This document shows, piece after piece, positions 20,248-31,469 of a stretch of DNA of 64,000 nucleotides. The stretch comes from Pyronema omphalodes (taxonomy: Eukaryota; Ascomycota; Pezizomycetes; Pezizales; Pyronemataceae). The stretch covers positions 310,001 through 374,000 of the forward strand of contig JAJJXM010000050.1 of the NCBI GenBank assembly GCA_024516155.1. The letters are read 5' to 3'. The position numbers and the translations under genes are program-made. Under the pieces are notes generated by a model. It saw only the letters and a list, made by a program, of their open reading frames with translations, made no database searches and was not told the DNA's origin. Numbering within the stretch: the first letter of the stretch is position 1; each line of letters starts with the position of its first letter.

Positions 20248-21656
20248 TGTCACACCCTAAAATGTGTGAGGATAGAATTGGTATCATATATAACGCAATG
20301 GAGAATATGGCAAACTCGACAGAGAATGAATAGTCAGATTAGTATCCCGGGCCGGAACCCCCAGAGGAGCTCCGACAAGCCACGTCACGTGATTCGTGAC
20401 TTTCCGATAGGACCTCACGAGGATCCCGGCCCGAGGCGTCGCAACTATTATTCAATGTCAGTTTGGGAGGATTCAGAAGAGAAGAGATTGGGGAACACTT
20501 ACCTCATGGGTGTCGACTTACCCTTGAGCAACTACGAACGACGCTGATGGAGAACGAAGACGAAGACGAAAGGACACCTCCTTATACTTGAGGAGTGTTC
20601 GGAAGTTCACGGCTACAAAGGGGTCTGCATCGGAAGAGAGTTCCAAGGATGTGCAGAGCGGTGCGACGAAATCATCCGGTGTTACTTAGTTGGGCGAATG
20701 GTCAGCCAGGAAGACAAGGCAGAGTCTAGTCGGCAAACAGGAGTGGGGCTATGGACAAGGGTCAAGATTGCTAAGGCATGAGACGACGTCCATAAGCATG
20801 CAACCCTCTCAAGGAAACTGTTTGGTGGAACCGATATGACGCGCCCTTAGGCTATTGACTACCAACCAAGGAACAGCTCGGCGTTTGCATCCACACCAGG
20901 GTGTGGCTGCGCGCAAGTGCGCGCAGGTGGAGCCATAATGACATCACACAGGAATGTGTCGGAGTGATCCACTCCGGTAGGGCATGGATGCCTTATGATG
21001 TCAGATTCCTCCATTGGCAATCGAGATTCTCTAGGGAGATCTATGATAGCACGACTCACAAGATAAATGACTCACATGTTATTTGTCAGAGGAGTTCATG
21101 CATTATGCAGTCAAGCGGAGTTGCCCTCCCATATGACTCATAACCCTGACACCTGATTGGAAGGTGTGGTAGTACAGAGAGGAATGTCAAGGATTAGTCT
21201 GACGATAGCAAGCATCATGCAAGCAAGTAATCAATATGATTACGCACTTCGTATGATGCAATCTATCAGCAGATGCGTCTCAGAAATGACTCTTGTCTTA
21301 TCTCCTAGGCTCAGTTTGGAAATTGGTTCCCTAGGAAGTCTGGGCGAACTTGTAGACGAAAGTCTATAAAAGAGCCTTTGTCTTCCCTCTCTCTCCTCCA
21401 TCATCAACCATTTGATCCTCTACGCGACGATACCTATTATCACCAACGAATACCTCCGAAGACAACCCTTAAGTTCATTCCGCCTGTGATCGATTAATTC
21501 TCTTCCTAGCTTTATCTTTGGATAAGCTCTATTAGTTCTTGGGAACGAAGTGTCTGTCTGTTCTTGGGAACGAAGTGTCTGTCAACACTGAGAACGAAGC
21601 ACTAGAGATACAATCGGAAAAGCCTCTGCATAGACGAAGCTGTGCCCGGGTTCACA
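20248..21656 (+). repeat. 3' LTR of element B
   Basis: It is 1,409 bp, nearly identical to the 5' LTR. TATAAAA lies at 21,365-21,371. The self-complementary block reads CCTTAAGTTCAT here, with one T-to-C change from the 5' copy. Right end CCCGGGTTCACA followed by the GGCAA duplication. Confidence 0.97.
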
Positions 21657-21833
21657 GGCAATGATGCGCACGGGGGTGGGGGACTGCGGGGATTGCATCT
21701 CGTGGCTCGAGACGCGAAGCGGGGTGGCGAAGATTTCCTCGTCGGTTTGGCTACGTGCGCCGAGGGGAGACTGCAGGCGGCCCCGGTAGGGTGCGATCCT
21801 ACGCGGGGAGGCGATATCCCCAAAGCGGGGCAT
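21657..21833 (-). pseudogene. LINE ORF1, N-terminal fragment beyond element B
   Basis: ATG at 21,833 (MPRFGDIASPRR...) runs 59 codons to the insertion point. Counting the duplicated GGCAA once, this fragment plus the part at 12,689-11,115 totals 1,752 nt, exactly 584 codons, and the frames agree across the junction. That shows both parts are one ORF1 split by element B. An upstream extension without ATG stays open to about 21,975. Confidence 0.85.
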
Positions 21834-21975
21834 GCCAGAGGGCCGTGGTGAGGCCAGGGCCGTGGGTGGGTGGGGCGGTGAGGCCGTGAGAATTCTGTGC
21901 GATTTCCTAATCAGGAAATTTAAGCGAGAAAGTTGGCGTTGATTTAGCGCCGAAGTGGTGTGTTGAATCGTATTC

Positions 21976-22904
21976 TAGCGCAAGGCGCATGAAGCCAATT
22001 GAGCCAGAATAGAGTGATCAAAGGTGCATGTGTCAGTCATTAGCAGCTGAACTTCAGCGTATTTTTTTGAGTCTTGACGACTTTGAGGACATAGCTCCGA
22101 AGCTTTTGTACGACAGCCCCGCAACCCCAAGATGGAACATTCCGAAACTATAAGCGAAATGACGGTGCACTTCGGCGGGTGCATCTGTACGCTCGTCATA
22201 TGGTGTACCATACCGCATTTTCTTTTCAAAGGGATTTTCCCCCCAGCTTGACGTAATATTGTAGGAACCAACTCTACGCTTCAGATGGACTATCTGACAC
22301 TATCATGGTTCTTGTAATCAGTGACGCAAATTAGTGGTTTCGCTTTGGGTAAGCTTCGTTACCGTTCCAATTAATAGCGTCTCGTGGGATACACGACAGA
22401 TACAGACCAACCACCTGGTTACCATCCAACGGATAGTATCAGTTCATCTAATCATAACACGGTTTATAGGTGTATATTAAAGTCAATGCTAGAGTTCGTC
22501 GGGATCAGATGGCCGTATAAAGAGTTCGCGGATGCCCGTGGGGTCATCGGAAGGTTCTGCGAATGATGTGGTGGGGACGTCTCGATGAAGAGCACAATCC
22601 AGGGTGCCGAAATGCTTATCTCAGCTGGCAGTTGGGATGAATTTCAACCGCTCTATGAGGGAGTGGCTGTGATTTCACAGACCTGTTATAGTTGAGGGAA
22701 GGCACTGGTGAAGCCCGCGGCAGGGGATTTAGTGTTTTGTATGCACCATGTAGTTCAATCTTTGTTTGAGCCCCAGTTCACTTCTTCCTGACTCCATCGG
22801 AGTGCAAGTCGTGACCCATCAATCCACCTCTCACCCTGCATCCACGGTCTATCTCCACCTTTTTCCAGAACTATCAGCAACAGCTCACAATCGCAATTAT
22901 TACT
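21976..22904. other. Intergenic, no gene seen
   Basis: Beyond the open LINE frame I see no coding region. The first few hundred bases may still contain the LINE 5' untranslated region, but there is no second copy to set its edge. The last 150 bases before the F-box start are likely promoter and leader. Confidence 0.5.
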
Positions 22905-24214
22905 ATGGAGGGGGCTGCTGCCAACGTTCTTCGGCCGGCAGATCTTCCACCGACACCAGCAAAACCTCTACCGAAGAAGCCTGCACTGTTTCGTCTTTCT
23001 CTGAAAGAAATCACTAGAGTTCTCGACTTCTTACCGCTTAGTTCGATCCTAGTTCTAAAGCGTATTTCGAGGAAGTTTAGAGACCTAGTCAATAACACAC
23101 GCCAAAAGGATCTCTTTCTGATTGGACCCCCAGAAGAAAATGCCGATGATGCAATGACTACAGCAGCGGAACAGATCACTCGAATTCATCCAATCTTCTC
23201 GACGTTGTACTTTTATCCGGGCAATCTTGTCACTGCTATCCGTACTGGCTCTTATAATGGACCTTTCCTTGACAACCAAAAACAGGCCAGGTCATCGTTT
23301 GCAACAATTCCAGCTGTTAGGAAGTTGACGTTGCGGATCATCGGAGGGAGAGATGGAAATATCTGGGACGGTCACCTTGTTATTGAGCAGCAAACAGGAA
23401 TCACTGTCCGCGATCTATTGAAGAATCTGGCTACTTTGTGAGTATGTTCTCTAGATGCACAAACATCTACTGACGTTTCATCAGTCTAGATCAAGAGGCA
23501 GATCCCATGGTGTCTTTTGGTGATTTCTTTGGTGAAGATTACTGCAATACAACAAACACAAATCCGAATTGGTTGATGCGTAACAGGGAGTTTTTGGATG
23601 AGAATGAGTGAGTCTTCGGGATTCGTGAATCCTCTTTGTCAGTACCTATAGCTGATTGAAAACTGTATAGACATTTTCCGAGATTCTGGACAGTCAATCC
23701 AAGTAACAGAAACGAGATCGTATGTGACTATCGTCTAAGCAACTGTATACTCCAGATCCAGCCTCAGAAAGACAAAGAGGAAATCGGTTCGTCTACTGGA
23801 GAATTTACGGATCTTGCGTATATGGTTGGTGATGGCAACAATAAACAAGAAACCAGCAACTTTATCAAGGACGCTAGTGCAAATTCATACAACAGCCCTA
23901 GCAGAAACATGATTTCCTTTTACGGCAAGCCGAATCAGCCCGAAGAGGATAACTGGCAGATTTCTACTCATGTAGAAGATGTTACTGCACCTTTCGGCGA
24001 TGTTGAAGCTGAGGAAGAAGCGCGTGTCGCAGAGTGGAAAGCAAGGCCTATTCCCGGCCAATGGGGTAAATTGCAGGGATCGGTAGATTCTGGGGAGGCG
24101 AAGAAAGACTGGATAGAACACATGAAAACACAGCGTAAGGGCCAAAATCAACACCTTTCTAATACCCAGATGAGATATCTGTCTGGAAGCTCTGGAAATA
24201 GTTTCCAGCGCTAA
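22905..24214 (+). CDS. F-box protein (399 aa, 3 exons)
   Basis: Exons 22,905-23,437, 23,485-23,607 and 23,671-24,214. Introns of 47 and 63 bp have GTGAGT donors, and CTGAC precedes the first acceptor. The total of 1,200 nt is 400 codons. An F-box lies at about residues 28-65 (FRLSLKEITRVLDFLP, SILVLKRISRKFRDLV); the rest has no repeat or domain that I recognise. F-box proteins join SCF ubiquitin ligases through Skp1 and choose substrates with their C-terminal part; the target here is unknown. The C-terminal 150 residues are polar and acidic (VEAEEEARVAEWKARP). The fold call rests on the F-box alone, and the gene belongs to the large class of poorly conserved fungal F-box proteins. Confidence 0.8.
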
Positions 24215-25077
24215 ATACGCAGTGTTGATTACAGGTAATTGGGCTTCATCATTTGGATTTTATTGGCACATCTTGCTTGGAGATTTCATAATTGTGTAGA
24301 AACTAATAAATGGGGTAATTTGCTAAATGTATTGAATCCGTTTGGGAGAGCTTACATATCTTAAACCATATAATATCTTCCCAATACTGGTCTCAATTAT
24401 CCATATCCATCACTCGCTTTATCTGTGTAGCGCAAGTAAACTACATGGCCAAATATTTTGCGCGCGGGTGCAACTCTACTTAATGACAACCAACAACCGC
24501 GCGGCGCAGCAATACATACAGCCTATTTGCCGCTGCCTCCCTTGGCTCTCGGACCTCCGACCATGATCCCTACGCTACCCTTGTATATACCGGCCGACGA
24601 ACACCTCACATGCGCACCAGGGTTCCATCTCGACACGACATTAAACCTTCTTACACCATCTTGAAACGCGACGGAAATACTCTACATTCAGCGCGTGATA
24701 CGATGGTCTCAGCTCGCGGTTTATATCTGTGTATGCAATTTTAGCTTATGTAACATGACGTCACTCGGTAATAATCGGGCGAGTGGTGAAAGTAGGGTTC
24801 AAGTTCCGACCTCCCCGCACTAAAAATATTTAGAACCTAGGAATTCTAATGCAGGAACAATAGCCCTGATCTAGACCTGAGTTTCTCCTGCATATTAATA
24901 ACTATACACCACATGGCCACTTTATGAATTGCACAAACCAAGTAATCATCCCGAACACGTTTTATTCCCTGTCTAAATATCCTCCTTGGAAAACACTAAC
25001 ATGCGCAAATATTACGAATTACAATTAAGGAGAGAAAAGAAATTTAAGCTCCATCCTAGCCCCTGGTTAGGTTAAAT
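24215..25077. other. Intergenic between convergent genes, no gene seen
   Basis: AT-rich sequence with many stops in all frames. A GGTTCAAGTTCC string at about 24,800 resembles a tRNA B box, but no cloverleaf can be drawn around it. Probably the two 3' untranslated regions and a spacer. Confidence 0.5.
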
Positions 25078-26345
25078 CTATCCGCTATACCCCCAGTAAC
25101 CTCTTAACTTCCTAAGTACGGTCCTCAGCCTTACCCGGTCAACACTCAAAGAGAATGAATTCCCGGGTGAGAAATGGCTGTCATCCTCTGAGTCCGAGTC
25201 ATTGCCAGCGTCCTTATCAACAAACAATGGTCCCAAATCAATCTTCGGGGGAAGAATCTCTGTGCAACGGGTCATACGACGCCTATCCTGTCCGAGAAGA
25301 CTCATGCGCTCATGAGCATCAGCATAGTCTTCATCCCAATCATCCTGGTCGTCAACGAATCTTCTAAACTCTCTAGCAGATAATCTATGCTGGGAGAATT
25401 TAACATCGGATGCCAATTTGAAAACACCTATGATGAAGATTAGCAGTGTTCGAATGGAAGGTGAGAGTTTAGCTTACCATCTGGTGTAGTACTGTTGTTT
25501 AAGGTTTCACCGTAGAATTTAACATCCCAAATATCAACAGTGGAATCCATAGATTTTCCGGCCTGGGAAGGATCGACAAATCGCTGCTTAGCGGTTGAGT
25601 GGGCTCCAACCAGAGCCATGGCGTCACGGACGCTGAATCCCATATCATCAAACCGAGCAAGCATTCTCTCCACTGGGTCATTGACATCAGGAAGCATGCC
25701 ATCTGGGTTTCTAATCCCGATGTCACGACGACCAATCCATGTCTCAATTGGGGGGCCACCAGGGCAGATAATAACGGCCAAAATTCCTGCAACCTTTAAA
25801 AAAAATTAACACTTGGTAAACTAATATGGATGGTTGGAACTTACATGTAGGACATCAGCGTTAGAGACACCGTATTGTCTAGGAAGAGGTCTCAATGCGG
25901 CAACAATTCTCTGTAGACCGTTGTTCTCGGGTCGGTTGACTTCTTGAAGGTCCCAGAGCATGGAACCATCGGCACCACCGTTTCTCTGTCTGCGTCTTTG
26001 TCTCATCCGAGAGAAGGTACCAGCGTCGTGGAAAGCTAAACGGACTGCAGCACGAGCAGCATCTCCACATTGACCTGTTATAAGATATTGTCAGAAAACG
26101 TACTCCACCATGGAATCTGGAAAATGTTTATTCATACCCTGGAAGATATCCCTCAATATACGGTCACGAATGCCGTACCATTTCCTGCAGACACTGTTTC
26201 TGGAGTTTTGTCCACGGTTGATGGTCCGGCCAATGTTGGTGTCGAGGAAGCTGAGTTTTCTCTTTTCGAGATTGGAAGCCGAGGCAAGTTGGAAGATTGT
26301 CAACCCCACGAACAGAACGGAAAGAACCCAATGGATGGATCTCAT
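25078..26345 (-). CDS. Secreted class II-type heme peroxidase (367 aa, 4 exons)
   Basis: Exons on the minus strand: 26,345-26,138; 26,074-25,845; 25,793-25,478; 25,427-25,078, giving 368 codons. Introns are 63, 51 and 50 bp. MRSIHWVLSVLFVGLTIFQL is a signal peptide, followed by a Lys-Arg site (NLEKR) suggesting Kex2 processing. Distal heme side RLAFHDAGTF with Arg80 and His84; ICPGGP matches the conserved Cys-Pro-Gly stretch of class II enzymes; proximal side MALVGAHS with His211. Predicted role is extracellular H2O2-dependent oxidation. I did not identify a Mn-binding triad or a surface Trp, so it should not be called a lignin or Mn peroxidase. The C-terminal about 60 residues are acidic (NDSDSEDDSHFSPG). 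Confidence 0.85.
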
Positions 26346-29300
26346 TATGTCAAATAGTGTAAATAATCCAATATGGTTAATCCCAGGTAGGCCAGATAGT
26401 AAACGAGTGTATTTGTTGGCAATGATGCTGAAGAACAGAATATACAGAAGTCGGGAGGAGGGTTTTATATAAAACTTTCTGTGAACTGAACTGGTACTCA
26501 AATAGAAGCCAAGGCAAGAACTTCGAGATCTCAGCTCAGAATAAGGCAATACACTCGCACGGCCGAAATAGATTCTGTTGGTATTGCCTGGCCATGCATA
26601 ACTTAAGACATACACAGGGATTGAGAAAGAAAGGGTCCATGACTGACGAGCTTCCACGATATGTTTGCAGGATCAGCTGGACTCGCTTTTCATTGGAGGA
26701 TCTACCGATAAACTATATTTCCATGGGTTCACTCGGCAGCGGGAAACGTGGGGTGATAGTATGGTGCACCATGGTCAGTATGCAAAAATCATGTTGTGCA
26801 CGGCTCCCGTAGGACAGACTAGGATTATCTGTTATTCCGCTTTGAAAATGCCAATTCTTCAACTATGTATGAGAAGGTATTCTTTTTTACAATCTCTGTA
26901 CCCGCTCGCCTATGCAGTTGCCATCAATTTCCACATGTTGAGAAATCCAAATACTCTAAATTGAGTTAGTATCGTGGGCCAGACTTCGCGCGCGGTCGCC
27001 TGTGCTTTACCCCTGTCCCCTGATTCACTATGTACTGTACGATCATGGATTTCACGACGCGGCACGTCTTTGAGGGAGGCGAAAAATAACAGGCGCGCCG
27101 ATGCTATCCTAGTGACTTCCAACTCAACTTCAGCCACTTTACTGCCAAGCCCATGCTTACTTCCCATATGGCGGCAGGCTGAGCGTTCGACGTTGAAAGA
27201 ACCAATGGTGAATCCAACAATGAGATCTTACGAGTCCGTAACTTACCGAGATTTGACTACCGTCGGATAACAACTGTGAGCATGGAACTACCGCAACGAC
27301 CGCTCACGGCTCGGGAACGCTGACGATGGTTCGACTGTTTTCACCAAGATAGTCCATAGACGCACATCTCCTTGAGAAATTATCCAACAGGTTTTCATCA
27401 GAAATCTTGTCAGACACGTCAGATCTTTGGAATGGTTTTTATAGGGTAACAATGATCGGTTAGTGGAATAACTTTTGGGGTTTAACCTAAATATCAGTAC
27501 ATTAAAGTTTTTTTCGGTTCAACTCGGTATAGCAGTCAACCAAGAAAAGTAGATGCTTTCTATTTTTTTAAGGCTTGAAGGCCGTGGCAATTCTTCGGCT
27601 GCCGTTTGCATATCAGCCGCATATATACGGCACGCTAGCTGATGACCTCGAAAAGCCGATGAAACATAACCACATATATGCGGTGCGCTTGGCTGGGCAT
27701 GGAACGGCTGAGATATGCAGCTGAAAGACATCGAATAGGAGTTCAATGATTAAGGACCCTTCCAGAAGTTTCAGTAGGTTTTATTCGTGCTTTTTTGGCG
27801 ACGACTTATGCCAAGTACCAGTGAACTCTTATTGTAAACACGCCAGGTAGAAAGCAGCCATAGCTACGGTTCTCTCTTTGCCGATTTGTTCGTCAAGAGT
27901 CGTCGCCAATGCGCAGAAGATATTAATACTGCTCATTCTACATATGTCTTTGACGGATACCGACTGAGATACTTTGTGTTGTCTCTCTATACTGTAGTGT
28001 CTGTCAGCCACCTGCGTTTTTGTGACTAAATATACGAGCTTGGAGGTGCCACGTTACATTACTATCGGAAGCTTGCGGTAGCGATAAGTCTCTAGACTTC
28101 CCGGCGATGGTAATAATCTGCAATATGGCCAGCAAAGGTTTTTTCCCAGACTATGCACCGTGATATCTTTTCTTGGCTTCATTGAAGGTATCATCGGAAA
28201 AATACGTAAAGTTTGCGAATCATGATCCATGAATATAAAAATTTAAGCAAGCGTCATCACGTGTTGGCGTCTAGATCTCTATTGATATTGCACTTTCTTG
28301 GCTTGGCTATCTCTAAGTAACTTGATGCATCCGCGCTGAGCCTATTCTTAGCGTCAAGCGGGGTGATTAGCGAGACGTTAATGCTGTCTAGAGCCTCATG
28401 TAGTACACTTTTGCATTTCGAATTTACCGAGTCTTCCGCGATCCAGAGACGTCAACGGCGGACACATTATGCTTAACGGTCTCGGAAGCGCCGGAATTTC
28501 GCTGCAATATTTTCACTCTCATTGACAGAATTCAGAGCTATCTCAATATATGGAACTTTCAAAGCTACCAATGACATGTAGCAACAAAAGCGCAGTCTAC
28601 GCTGACATCAAAGAAAAATCGACACAGAAAGTTGTTTTTAATGATACAAAAGAAAATACTCCGAAAACATTTATCTCTTCGGATAAGCTACTTGCGCTAA
28701 TGGATTGTGAGGGGTAGGGCAATCCCAGATTTATTCGCAGGTTTGGATTCCGAACACATGAGGGAAATAATAGCGAAATCATATATATGTTCCCAAGATC
28801 AAGGAATTGACCAAGTTTCTGCAAAAACTTAAAGCTAAGAGCTAGCGTTCAATGAAGCTATCTTTGCAGGTGGTTCATTTTTATTTGTAGCGTCAATTAC
28901 AACATTCGTTACCGATAACTGACGATCTGTGTGCTGCAGTGTAGGAATTTTCTCAACATGATGAAGCACATATGTATGCAATAGAGAATACCTACCAATG
29001 GCCGAAGTTAAGGATATCAATGCAAGAATTGAAGCTTCTGTACCCGATCCTGCCGGATTCCTGGGCTCCGGAAAGCTCTATTCAAATGCTGCCGTAGTAT
29101 ATAGATGCCTCCGAGATCAGGCATCAAGTTTTTGTGGGGAGAAGTTCGGCAACGTCCATATTCAATGTACTACCACTCATAAAGTCTCTCTATTTGCCCT
29201 GCATGGGCCTTTCGGGCCTCGGTCAGCGTGTGATTCAATAAATAAATAAATAAAAGTTTCCCTATAACTACTAACGGTTACACTGAATTACGGCTACACG

Positions 29301-30801
29301 TCAGAGTACAGATGATTTAAAACTTATTATTGTTTTATCATGCTATAATACCCCACGCCCGACAAAACAGACAGACTGATTCAAAATTGAGTTTGATTCA
29401 GTTTCTAGCAACGATACCGAAGATCGGCCCATGCTTTCCCGAGGTAGCTTTGATAACAAGGGGATATCAACTAAACAAGAAACATCAAGACTTTTGCATT
29501 TTTATCATTGAAGTTATACGGATCAAAGCCAAAGATATATGCCCGCTTTAACGAACCATCTAGGCTTCTCCCAGATTTCGGCGTCGAGATTTTCAACGTC
29601 AAATCCGAAGATCCAGTATGCCGTGGCCCGTGTATGCCAACTTGCTGGTATAGACAGCGGATTAAAGATGAGTTCTCTCAAGTATCTTCCCAGCGCTTTA
29701 TACTTACATGACTCGATATCTCTAGAGACTCTGTTCATAGGTAAAAGACTGGAAAAGATAGACAGACGTTGGCCGGAGTCATACCGGCATCGGTTGCATT
29801 TCAGCTCTATGATACGGTGTGGCTGAACGGGAATTGGGCAAAGCAGGATATGTTCTCTCTCCAAACTTCTGTCGAAGATTTTACCGTTGACGTGGTATCT
29901 AGATGTCGTAGTACGCCCAAGGCCTGATGCCTAGGAGGTTGAGGTTGTTACACGTCTAGGCTTATATGCCGTGTCTTGCTTGTTTCTTTCGTCGATACCA
30001 TCAATCAATCGCTTGTCTCTCTTCCTCCACCTCTACCTTCGTCTCATGGCCTCTGACACCAGATTTCATTAAGATGGAAACCCCGATTCTCATGGGACCG
30101 CTACATAGTTCCCTAAATGTTCTCTCTATTGCTTAAACAACGGCACAGAAACGGTACCACATTTGGCACACCACGGTCTATCGTATTGATCATTTGGTAC
30201 AACAAGTACCTGTTCTCGCTGAATTTGGTTTTTTCTGGAGCTGTGCGGGTCAACGATTTGGTGCCTGGAATCTCTGGTCTGTGAAGATGAGAATACGAAA
30301 TACGCTAATAGTCGGAGGAGGTGGCCCAATGTATAGAGATGTGGTGAGGCGGTACATCAAGGGAGTGAATTACCCTGAATCTAACTTAGAGAATGGAGCA
30401 TATAAAAACAAAGTACATGGACAAATGCCTTGCGAGTTAATAGGTAACCTTACGGCGTTTTATGCAAAAAAGAGCCAGGAATAGCAATCGTAAATTTGTA
30501 TCATGAGCAGAAAGGCGATTCAGGGCGGCGGTGCGGCGCCGAGTTTGTTCTTGCTCCCTTAAATTTATATAAGTTAGCTAGTGTGCCAATAATCATCGGG
30601 TTTCCATCTTTCGGTCTCAACTTGGTTGGTCTTCTCGTATTGGTGGATTCCTAGTGCCGTCTACAGATTAGTTGCATGGATCACATATTAGTCATCGCCA
30701 TGTACTACGTGTTAATTTTGTTGTTAAGTGAGGCACAAGGAGATGCGCTCGAAACTGTTGAATATCGACAACCATACTCACCACCCGACTGACAATCAAC
30801 A
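26346..30801. other. 4.5 kb without a gene that can be supported
   Basis: Short open frames on both strands (for example 26,594-26,964, 28,998-29,249 and 29,523-29,864) lack recognisable domains, consistent splice sites or long codon runs. The region next to 26,346 is the promoter of the peroxidase. An imperfect direct repeat (CATATATACGGCACGC / CATATATGCGGTGCGC) lies at about 27,620-27,700. A candidate retroelement tail lies at about 29,190-29,256. Confidence 0.5.
29190..29256 (+). mobile_element. Possible 3' tail of a LINE or SINE remnant
   Basis: GGGCCTTTCGGGCCTCGG, a small GC hairpin, is followed by CAGCGTGTGATT and (AATA)n. Non-LTR elements of fungi often end in such short A-rich tandem repeats. 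Upstream sequence codes for nothing recognisable. It could equally be an isolated microsatellite. Confidence 0.3.
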
Positions 30802-31469
30802 ATGGTTACCGGTATCGAAACAGCTGGGCTCGTCTTGGGCCATTTCCCGCTTCTTCTTCAGGGAGTCGAAGTCTATCTGGACGGGTCGAAAAAGGCTATG
30901 AATCTTTCGAGATGGAGACGTCAGTTACGCACGATTATAAGAGAGTTCACCGTCGAATACTCCCTATTCACTATGACCTGCGAACGCATTTTCGAGGAAC
31001 TTGGCGATACAGAATCAATGGGTGGAATATCACAACTGATGGATGGAAGACCAGAAATTTGGAGAACTTCGGATTTTAAAGCCAGGCTCACGGAGCAAAT
31101 GGGACCAGAGATAGCATTTGTTTTTCTCCGCGAGGTAGAGTTATTGTATAATTTGCTCGAGGATGTCCGGAACCAATTAGGGCTTGATGGTATTATGCCG
31201 GAAGATCTTGTAAGTTGAATTAAATACAGATAACGTTCTTGACTAACAAAAATTTGGTACAGGAGCAACTGAAAGGCTCTGAAAAGCATCCGATACTGAA
31301 AAAAGCGAAATTGAAAGTTATAAAAAGTATTCTCTCCAACAGCGATTTATTGGAAAACATCAAAAAGGTCAATGACACACTCCAACGATTTGAACGCGTT
31401 GCACCCCGACATAGTCAACCAATACACGTTCCCACAAAAATGGCCGCCGGAGAAAAGCTCTATGTATGA
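30802..31469 (+). CDS. Short fungal protein with a DUF7580-like N-terminal region (204 aa, 2 exons)
   Basis: Exons 30,802-31,209 and 31,263-31,469 (53-bp intron, GTAAGT donor, ACAG acceptor), a whole number of codons. The N-terminus MVTGIETAGLVLGHFPLLLQ, then SRWRRQLRTIIREFTVEYSL and TCERIFEEL resemble the N-terminal part shared by many Pezizomycotina proteins of the DUF7580 group, which I recall as usually 500 aa or more. Here the frame stops after GEKLYV, with no C-terminal domain. It may be a genuine short paralogue or a gene that has lost its 3' part. Function unknown. Confidence 0.55.

Larger units (their letters stand above)
12695..21656 (+). mobile_element. Element B: complete, apparently intact Ty3/Gypsy chromovirus (8,962 bp)
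   Basis: The order is 5' LTR (12,695-14,103), primer-binding site, gag (14,213-16,384), pol in the -1 frame (16,372-20,076), hairpin and polypurine tract, and 3' LTR (20,248-21,656). The LTRs have identical length (1,409 bp) and I found only five differences by eye (near 12,782, 13,144, 13,462, 13,922 and 14,095 of the 5' copy). Both ORFs are open with all catalytic motifs, and the target duplication is perfect. This is a young and potentially active element. Confidence 0.97.
9254..21975 (-). mobile_element. LINE (non-LTR retrotransposon), split by elements B and D
   Basis: On the minus strand this is a two-ORF non-LTR element: ORF1 with CCHC knuckles, and ORF2 with an APE-type endonuclease and the beginning of a reverse transcriptase. 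Two-ORF LINEs with knuckles in ORF1 occur in the fungal Tad1-like and I-like groups; I cannot assign the clade without a tree. Element B (12,695-21,656) splits ORF1 and element D cuts ORF2 at 9,253. The 5' boundary is not sharp; the ORF1 frame is open up to a stop at about 21,975. The 3' part is outside the window. Confidence 0.85.

Noticed and set aside
24780..24830. tRNA-like B box (GGTTCAAGTTCC)
   Set aside because: No acceptor stem, D arm or anticodon arm can be folded around it.
28998..29249. 83-codon open frame ending at the AATA tail
   Set aside because: No recognised domain and no splice partners; treated only as possible retroelement tail.
29523..29864. 113-codon minus-strand frame with Trp-rich C-terminus
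   Set aside because: Considered as HET-domain remnant, but none of the conserved HET blocks can be seen.
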